Positions 1 to 4,003 of a stretch of 6,175 bases of DNA are shown piece after piece (within the stretch, counting starts at the first letter, position 1; each line of letters begins with the position of its first letter). The stretch covers positions 1 through 6,175 of the forward strand of contig JBFLVQ010000582.1 of assembly GCA_040758525.1 (NCBI GenBank), in the 5' to 3' direction. The DNA is from JBFLVQ01 sp040758525 (GTDB lineage: Bacteria; Acidobacteriota; Blastocatellia; Chloracidobacteriales; JADJPF01). The position numbers were made by a program, and so were the translations under genes. The notes below the pieces were generated by a model. That model ran no database searches, was not told the DNA's origin, and worked only from the letters and a program-made list of their open reading frames with translations.

Positions 1-879
1 CGTATCAATCTCTCAATTGCACCAGGAATCACTAGTCTGGTTGGCCCTAATGGTGCTGGCAAGACTACCTTGATGAATCTAATGACTGGCCTACTACAAC
101 CAACTCGTGGTCGTATTAAGATACTAGGTATTCCATCTACCCAACCAGAAGCTCTCTTTCGCAAGGTTGGCTATTGCACTCAATTCGACTCCTTTCCACA
201 AGGATTGACCGGTTACGAGTTTATACGTTTCTTCTTAGGACTATATGGCTATGATAAGGCAGAGGTAGAGAGACTAACCTGGCAGGCACTAGAGCGTGTA
301 AACTTGGTTGATGCTGCCAAACGTAAGGTTGCTGCTTATAGCAAAGGTATGCGACAGCGCATCAGGCTGGCACAGGCGATTGCCCATCAGCCTGCTGTGC
401 TTATCCTTGATGAGCCGCTGAATGGATTAGATCCCCTTGCCCGCGCCGAAATTATCAGTCTCTTCCGTCAGCTTGCCCAAGAGGGTTTGCATTTGATCAT
501 ATCTAGTCATATCCTGCATGAAGTTGATATGATGTCTGATCGAGTAGTACTACTCAACAATGGCTATGTTGTCGCGGAAGGAGATGTACATGGTGTGCGT
601 AGTGAAATGGAGGATCATCCTATACAGATCCTTATACGCTGTAATCACCCATCAATGCTAGCTGCACGTGTCTTTGAGCAGGATCATATTGTTGAGGCAA
701 GAATTCATGATGATCGGCAAGGACTCTTTGTGCGCACACGCGATGCGGATCAATTCTACTTATTGCTTAACCGTATTGTACTAGAGAGCGATCTCAATAT
801 TGAGTCGGTCGCGCCGGTCGATGATGATCTAAACGCAGTCTACCAGTATCTGATCGGTTCCCAAGGAGAAAATGCATGA
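1..879 (+). CDS. ABC transporter ATP-binding protein (5' end cut by window edge)
   Basis: This is the ATPase subunit of an ABC-2 type exporter; it binds and hydrolyses ATP on the cytoplasmic face to drive the permease encoded next. The frame is open from base 1, so the start lies upstream and probably 30-40 N-terminal residues are missing. A TTG at 70 is not the start, because the Walker A motif lies before it. Of the 292 visible residues, Walker A GPNGAGKTT is at 15-23, the Q-loop Gln is near 61 (YCTQFD), the signature is YSKGM at 113-117 in place of LSGGQ, Walker B LILDEP is at 134-139 followed by the D-loop NGLDP, and the switch His is at about 170 (SSHILHE). The signature variant and the roughly 95-residue C-terminal extension are common in ABC-2 export ATPases. 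The stop codon overlaps the permease start. All catalytic motifs are intact. The substrate cannot be told from sequence. Confidence 0.95.
   Translation, partial: RINLSIAPGITSLVGPNGAGKTTLMNLMTGLLQPTRGRIKILGIPSTQPEALFRKVGYCTQFDSFPQGLTGYEFIRFFLGLYGYDKAEVERLTWQALERVNLVDAAKRKVAAYSKGMRQRIRLAQAIAHQPAVLILDEPLNGLDPLARAEIISLFRQLAQEGLHLIISSHILHEVDMMSDRVVLLNNGYVVAEGDVHGVRSEMEDHPIQILIRCNHPSMLAARVFEQDHIVEARIHDDRQGLFVRTRDADQFYLLLNRIVLESDLNIESVAPVDDDLNAVYQYLIGSQGENA
863..868 (+). promoter_or_regulatory. Ribosome binding site of the ABC permease
   Basis: AAGGAG lies inside the last codons of the ATPase gene, 7 bases before the ATG at 876. Together with the ATGA stop/start overlap it fixes the permease start and points to translational coupling of the two subunits. 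Confidence 0.8.
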
Positions 880-1742
880 GCTCAACTGCCGGCGTAGCAC
901 CTGTGGCAGCAACCCATAAACAGCGGCTCTGGTCGCTCTGGGTAAACCAAGCAATAGCCATCTTTCGTCTTGAGGTAAAGAAGAACTTCTTAGGCAAACG
1001 CGCACTACTTATCTACTTGATAGCATTAATGCCAATCCTATTGTTTGCTGCTCTTGCCCTCTTTCCCTATACAGCAAACAAGCTTAGTAATCCCAGTAAT
1101 GCTACGATTGCCTTTGCGACAATCTATGAAACATTTTTGTTGCGCACTATTGTGTTCTTCGGTTGTGCCTGGATCTTTATGAATCTCTTCCGTGGCGATC
1201 TAGTAGATCGTAGCCTACACTACTATTTCCTGGCACCAGTACGGCGAGAAGTGTTAGTAATAGGTAAATACCTCTCTGGATTACTAACAGCCGTATTGCT
1301 CTTTAACATTATGACTGCGGGATGTCTATTCTTCCTTTATCTGCCCCGTGGTTATGCTGCCAGTCTAGAGCATATCTTCAATGGTCCAGGATTTAGTCAG
1401 GCATTTAGTTACTTTGGTATTGTTGCACTAGCCTGTGCTGGCTATGGCGCTGTCTTCTTAATGATTGGACTATTTTTCCGTAATCCGATCTTTCCTGCAA
1501 TAGCCGTCTATGGTTGGGAGTTTATCAACTTTCTGCTTCCACCATTGCTTAAGAAGATCAGTGTTACACATTATCTACAATCGCTCTCACCTGTGCCTAT
1601 GTCAGAAGGACCTTTTGCGCTGATTGCCGAGCCGGCGCCGGCTTGGCTTGCTATCCTTGGTCTGCTTGGCTTTACCATCGTAATACTGATCTTCTCAGGA
1701 CTACATATACGCCGTATGGAAATCAAATACGGCAGTGACTAA
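876..1742 (+). CDS. ABC-2 type transporter permease
   Basis: This is the integral membrane subunit that pairs with the ATPase encoded just upstream; a dimer would form the export path through the inner membrane. The 288 residues start with about 40 cytoplasmic residues. Six hydrophobic segments follow, at about 43-63, 87-105, 131-155, 177-200, 204-224 and 255-277, which is the usual ABC-2 number. The stretch after the second segment (DLVDRSLHYYFLAPVRR at about 108-124, then GKYLSG) matches the conserved cytoplasmic region that contacts the ATPase in this family. The protein ends in a short charged tail (RRMEIKYGSD). The start is supported by AAGGAG at a 7-base distance and by the ATGA overlap with the ATPase gene. 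Length and layout are normal, with no sign of damage. Nothing in the sequence identifies the cargo; drug, lipid or polysaccharide export are all possible. Confidence 0.9.
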   Translation: MSSTAGVAPVAATHKQRLWSLWVNQAIAIFRLEVKKNFLGKRALLIYLIALMPILLFAALALFPYTANKLSNPSNATIAFATIYETFLLRTIVFFGCAWIFMNLFRGDLVDRSLHYYFLAPVRREVLVIGKYLSGLLTAVLLFNIMTAGCLFFLYLPRGYAASLEHIFNGPGFSQAFSYFGIVALACAGYGAVFLMIGLFFRNPIFPAIAVYGWEFINFLLPPLLKKISVTHYLQSLSPVPMSEGPFALIAEPAPAWLAILGLLGFTIVILIFSGLHIRRMEIKYGSD

Positions 1743-1746
1743 CTGA

Positions 1747-1778
1747 AGAGAAGATATAAATATTATTTGCTCTTCTCT
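1747..1778. terminator. Possible shared terminator hairpin between convergent genes
   Basis: AGAGAAGA at 1747-1754 pairs perfectly with TCTTCTCT at 1771-1778 around a 16-base AT-rich loop, which itself can fold as ATAA with TTAT. The hairpin starts 4 bases after the permease stop and overlaps the last codons of the convergent hydrolase gene, so it could end transcription from either side. The U-run after the stem is poor on both strands, so this is only a candidate. Confidence 0.35.
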
Positions 1779-2668
1779 CTGGTAAGACTCCTATAGATGG
1801 TTTCGATCCACCGTTCAGTATTGATAAAACCACTACCCCAATCCTTCCAAACTTCTGGAAGACCTTCTGCCTTGAGTTGGTCAAGGTTCTTACCGGCTGC
1901 CAAGCGCTTGCGTATGATGTCGGTAGTCTCTAACAACATTGTATGGTAGTTTTTCAAGTCATTAATTTTAGAGACCGGCCCATGACCAGGAATAATCTTC
2001 ACATCCTGAGGTAGTCGGCCAATAACTTCGCCGATATTGTGTGCTAATCCTTCTACGTCGCCACCATTCTCTAAATCTACAAAGGGGAATCTGCCAGCAA
2101 AGAAGTCATCACCCATGTGTACAACATTCGACTTTGTGAAGAAGATTATACTGTCACCATCGGTATGGCCATGTGGGAAGTGAATAACTTTGATCTCTTC
2201 GCCATTAAAATGGACTGAGAGCGATTGACCAAAAGTTATTACTGGCAGTGCCTCTTTAGGCGAGGCAGGGACTGTTTCACCAAAGATCTTCTGATCTGAG
2301 GCAAGTCGCTTACGCACATTATCATGAGCAATAATGGGGGCTTCAGGACCAAATTGAACATTTCCCCCGGTATGATCGCCATGCCAATGGGTGTTAAGGA
2401 CAAACTTTAGTTTGCCTTCACCCAATTTTTTCAGAGCCGCACGAATCTTATCAGCTAATGGAGCAAATTGATCATCAACAATTAAGATTCCATCGCTGCC
2501 CACCGAAACACCTATATTGCCACCCGCTCCTTGTAGCATGTAGATGTTTCCAGAAACTTGTGTAGCTCTCATCTCGACTTTGGAAAAATCGTCCTGTGCT
2601 AGCGTGGGAATAGCAATGAAAAAGACTGCTAATGCGGCGATAACCGCTTTGTAGGCCAAACGCATCAT
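1763..2668 (-). CDS. Exported MBL-fold metallo-hydrolase
   Basis: This is a metallo-beta-lactamase-fold hydrolase that probably acts in the periplasm; the substrate is unknown. From the chosen ATG it has 301 residues. An apparent signal peptide covers 1-24: charged MMRLAYK, a hydrophobic core, then PTLA before QDD. The metal site is complete: H94, H96, D98 and H99 in THWHGDHTGGN, H168 in PHGHTDGD, D187 in HMGDD, and H229 in PGHG. This pattern, with both Asp and His closing the first motif, fits the broad hydrolase family and class B3 or glyoxalase II-like sites better than B1 or B2 enzymes, so beta-lactam resistance should not be assumed. A GTG 24 bases upstream would extend the frame by 8 residues, but it has no ribosome binding site, whereas GAGGAG sits 9 bases before this ATG. 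The next codon is also ATG (2665). The gene converges on the ABC operon and seems to be transcribed alone. Confidence 0.9.
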   Translation of the reverse strand: MMRLAYKAVIAALAVFFIAIPTLAQDDFSKVEMRATQVSGNIYMLQGAGGNIGVSVGSDGILIVDDQFAPLADKIRAALKKLGEGKLKFVLNTHWHGDHTGGNVQFGPEAPIIAHDNVRKRLASDQKIFGETVPASPKEALPVITFGQSLSVHFNGEEIKVIHFPHGHTDGDSIIFFTKSNVVHMGDDFFAGRFPFVDLENGGDVEGLAHNIGEVIGRLPQDVKIIPGHGPVSKINDLKNYHTMLLETTDIIRKRLAAGKNLDQLKAEGLPEVWKDWGSGFINTERWIETIYRSLTREKSK

Positions 2669-2677
2669 ATTTAAGAT

Positions 2678-2683
2678 CTCCTC
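2678..2683 (-). promoter_or_regulatory. Ribosome binding site that decides the hydrolase start
   Basis: On the minus strand GAGGAG lies 9 bases before the ATG at 2668. It falls inside the frame that would begin at the GTG at 2692, which argues for the shorter protein starting directly with the signal peptide. Confidence 0.7.
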
Positions 2684-2777
2684 AATTTTCACAGCAATTT
2701 TGGGATTAATAAGATGACCAGTAATATAACATTGAACCGCGAGAATTGAGAGGCAAGCCTACGGATAGAGCACCTTC

Positions 2778-2808
2778 ACTATAAAACCAGAAGTTGGTTA
2801 TCGTGCAA
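2778..2808 (-). promoter_or_regulatory. Candidate hydrolase promoter with a dyad in a 19-base spacer
   Basis: Read on the minus strand, TTGCAC (2808-2803) is followed after 19 bases by TATAGT (2783-2778), which matches the sigma-70 -10 consensus at 5 of 6 positions. The -35 matches at only 3 of 6. The perfect inverted repeat AACCA-N5-TGGTT (2785-2799) is almost centred in the long spacer, an arrangement known from MerR-family controlled promoters. The predicted leader to the ATG at 2668 would be about 100 bases. An alternative -10, TATATT at 2728-2723, lies closer to the gene but has no recognisable -35. The assignment is an inference from sequence only. Confidence 0.3.
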
Positions 2809-2864
2809 AAAAATTACCCTATAGGCAGACGTATTTAGGCGCTCACAGATCTATTAATGTAGGG

Positions 2865-2947
2865 GGATTCCCGCGCAAGCAAGAGAGCTTGGTTTCGACC
2901 ATTGACGATGCGGTTATCAATCCTCTCTGCTTAGGCGCGGGAGATCC
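2865..2947. repeat. 83-base imperfect inverted repeat (REP- or MITE-like hairpin)
   Basis: The left arm 2865-2887 and right arm 2923-2947 can pair over 22 base pairs: GGAT/ATCC, TCCCGCGC/GCGCGGGA, AAGC/GCTT and AGAGAG/CTCTCT, with bulges of 1, 2 and 1 bases. The loop at 2888-2922 holds a smaller dyad, ATTGA at 2901-2905 with TCAAT at 2917-2921. The arms are much richer in G+C than the surroundings. The element begins 13 bases downstream of the stop of the minus-strand DUF7948 gene. No U-run follows on that strand, so it is not a classical terminator. No transposase and no clear target-site duplication are seen. It could be a REP-like or MITE-like element, or an mRNA-stabilising hairpin. Confidence 0.6.
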
Positions 2948-2960
2948 GTCTGTTCTCATC

Positions 2961-3785
2961 CTACTCCAATATTATGGGATCTATCACCAACTGCTTGCTG
3001 CGATCATAATCATCCAACTCAAACCCTACTTCATTTTCACTCTTGATTACATAACGGCCCTCAACGGTCTGTTTGACACCATACACTTCTTGATAGATAA
3101 ACGGTTTGCGCTGACTCCAATTTCCATTCTGAGTGGTTACAAGGAGATCCCCATTGCTAGCTAACTCAACCTTCTGCGCACCTTCAAAACGCAATCTGAT
3201 CACCTTTGGATTAGCGCCCGGGGCAACAATAAAGTCATATTCCAGTTGCTGCTCGGTACCATAGTAGACCATATCTATACCAGGATAGATCTCCCAATAG
3301 CGCACACGGGCAAAACATGGGATATTGGTCTGCCAGCGATTTGGATCATCATCAACAAGATAGTTATCCCTAACCAGCAATTCTCCCATACCCTCGATTG
3401 CGGCAGTGCCACTGCCACCTACCCATTGCATACGTAGTGTTGACATCTCTGCTTTTTCCTCTTCTTGATCGACATTTCGTAACTCTAATACTGCTTCATA
3501 TGCTTTAAGAAAGAGTCTGTAGCTATTACCACGGGCAATAAATTTTACTTGAGGATCGGCCTGCCCTTGGTTTGCTTCAAACTTTACTGGCAATGTTCCA
3601 TAAACACCATTGACCACCTTCTCAGTTGCCTTGTCAACTTTGTGAAAAGTTGATTCTATAGTTGATTTGACAAGTGAATCTGTAACATCCTTGATGCCAT
3701 AGTGAAAAACTATTAGCCCAATTATTACCATCACAATCAGTAGTACCAAATATTGAACGCTTTTATTGGTGCACAATTCGAACAT
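2961..3785 (-). CDS. Membrane-anchored DUF7948-type domain protein lacking SBBP repeats
   Basis: The molecular role is unknown. The 274 residues begin with a short charged N-terminus, a membrane segment at about 11-28, and a polar, probably helical stalk at about 30-60. The domain that precedes SBBP propeller repeats in many Acidobacteriota proteins follows. Its hallmarks are YGTLPVKFEANQGQ at 62-75, VKFIARGNSYRLFL at 80-93, a DDPNRWQTNIP motif near 146-156, YPGIDMVYYG at 167-176, LEYDFIVAPGANP at 181-193, and LVIDP at 266-270. In relatives, IDP is followed by a YSTYLGGS-type strand and then the SBBP repeats; here the protein ends four residues after IDP. None of the three downstream frames resumes the family sequence. 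The start is supported by AAGGAG 9 bases upstream. The segment at 11-28 has no cleavage site after it, so an anchor is more likely than a cleaved signal. The protein may be a truncated relic or a natural short form. Confidence 0.8.
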   Translation of the reverse strand: MFELCTNKSVQYLVLLIVMVIIGLIVFHYGIKDVTDSLVKSTIESTFHKVDKATEKVVNGVYGTLPVKFEANQGQADPQVKFIARGNSYRLFLKAYEAVLELRNVDQEEEKAEMSTLRMQWVGGSGTAAIEGMGELLVRDNYLVDDDPNRWQTNIPCFARVRYWEIYPGIDMVYYGTEQQLEYDFIVAPGANPKVIRLRFEGAQKVELASNGDLLVTTQNGNWSQRKPFIYQEVYGVKQTVEGRYVIKSENEVGFELDDYDRSKQLVIDPIILE

Positions 3786-3794
3786 ATCGATTCT

Positions 3795-3800
3795 CTCCTT
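3795..3800 (-). promoter_or_regulatory. Ribosome binding site of the DUF7948-domain gene
   Basis: AAGGAG on the minus strand lies 9 bases before the ATG at 3785 and supports that start. A second purine-rich stretch (GGAGGAGG) lies about 15 bases further upstream and is too distant to serve this ATG. I could not find a convincing -35/-10 pair for this gene. Confidence 0.7.
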
Positions 3801-3822
3801 CTATCAAACTTTTCCTCCTCCC

Positions 3823-3845
3823 CTTCGCATTGGCTCTTCGCATTG
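3823..3845. repeat. Two copies of a 10-base direct repeat, 13-base period
   Basis: CTTCGCATTG occurs at 3823-3832 and again at 3836-3845, separated by 3 bases. It lies in the leader of the DUF7948-domain gene, 38-60 bases before its start codon. It may be a small slippage duplication or a paired regulator site; no family is recognised. Confidence 0.6.
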
Positions 3846-3850
3846 ACTTA

Positions 3851-3914
3851 GACACACTAATTCCCTGACACACAATTGTGTTAATAGACATAATGGTGTC
3901 CCCACGCTAGTGTG
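3851..3914. repeat. Cluster of dyads and direct repeats upstream of the DUF7948 gene
   Basis: The stretch holds the perfect 12-base palindrome ACACAATTGTGT (3870-3881), two direct copies of GACACAC (3851-3857 and 3867-3873), and the inverted pair CACACTA (3853-3859) with TAGTGTG (3908-3914). The density of CACA/TGTG half-sites suggests an operator region or a cruciform-forming stretch for the minus-strand gene starting at 3785. No known regulator site is recognised. Confidence 0.4.
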
Positions 3915-3945
3915 CTTTAGTTAAATTGTTAGTAATAACTTTTAA

Positions 3946-3968
3946 GGGTGCTTATGATTGCCGCACCC
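3946..3968 (-). terminator. Terminator-like hairpin after the VCBS repeat gene
   Basis: On the minus strand GGGTGC (3968-3963) pairs perfectly with GCACCC (3951-3946) around an 11-base loop. It starts 35 bases after the stop of the large repeat gene and is followed by TTAAAAGTTATT, a moderate U-rich tail. It could separate transcription of that gene from the next one. The short stem and imperfect tail keep confidence moderate. Confidence 0.45.
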
Positions 3969-4003
3969 GTTACAATTAATAGTTGGCAGTTTGGTAAGCT
4001 GCT

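Noticed and set aside
794..997. A 67-codon minus-strand open frame across the ATPase-permease junction
   Set aside because: It overlaps two well-supported genes, lacks a ribosome binding site and has no recognisable domain.
1763..2668. A beta-lactam resistance gene
   Set aside because: The metal ligands define only the broad MBL fold. The active-site pattern is shared by many hydrolases, and nothing in the gene or its neighbours points to beta-lactams.
2835..2947. An integron attC-like site: two TTAGGCGC motifs 96 bases apart around an imperfect palindrome
   Set aside because: attC recombination boxes need GTTRRRY and its complement RYYYAAC at the ends; here the base before TTAGGC is T or C, and no matching AAC box is present. 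The spacing and arm layout fit a REP/MITE-like hairpin better.
2844..2960. A short minus-strand frame of about 38 codons beginning at an ATG right after the DUF7948 stop
   Set aside because: It reads through both arms of the hairpin, shows no family resemblance, and has no ribosome binding site that could be separated from the upstream gene.
2889..3164. A 91-codon plus-strand open frame covering the hairpin and the end of the DUF7948 gene
   Set aside because: Its codons are mostly antisense to a gene with clear family motifs, there is no good ribosome binding site, and its product matches no family I recognise.
3246..3437. A 63-codon plus-strand open frame
   Set aside because: It lies wholly inside the DUF7948-domain gene on the other strand and has no supporting signal.
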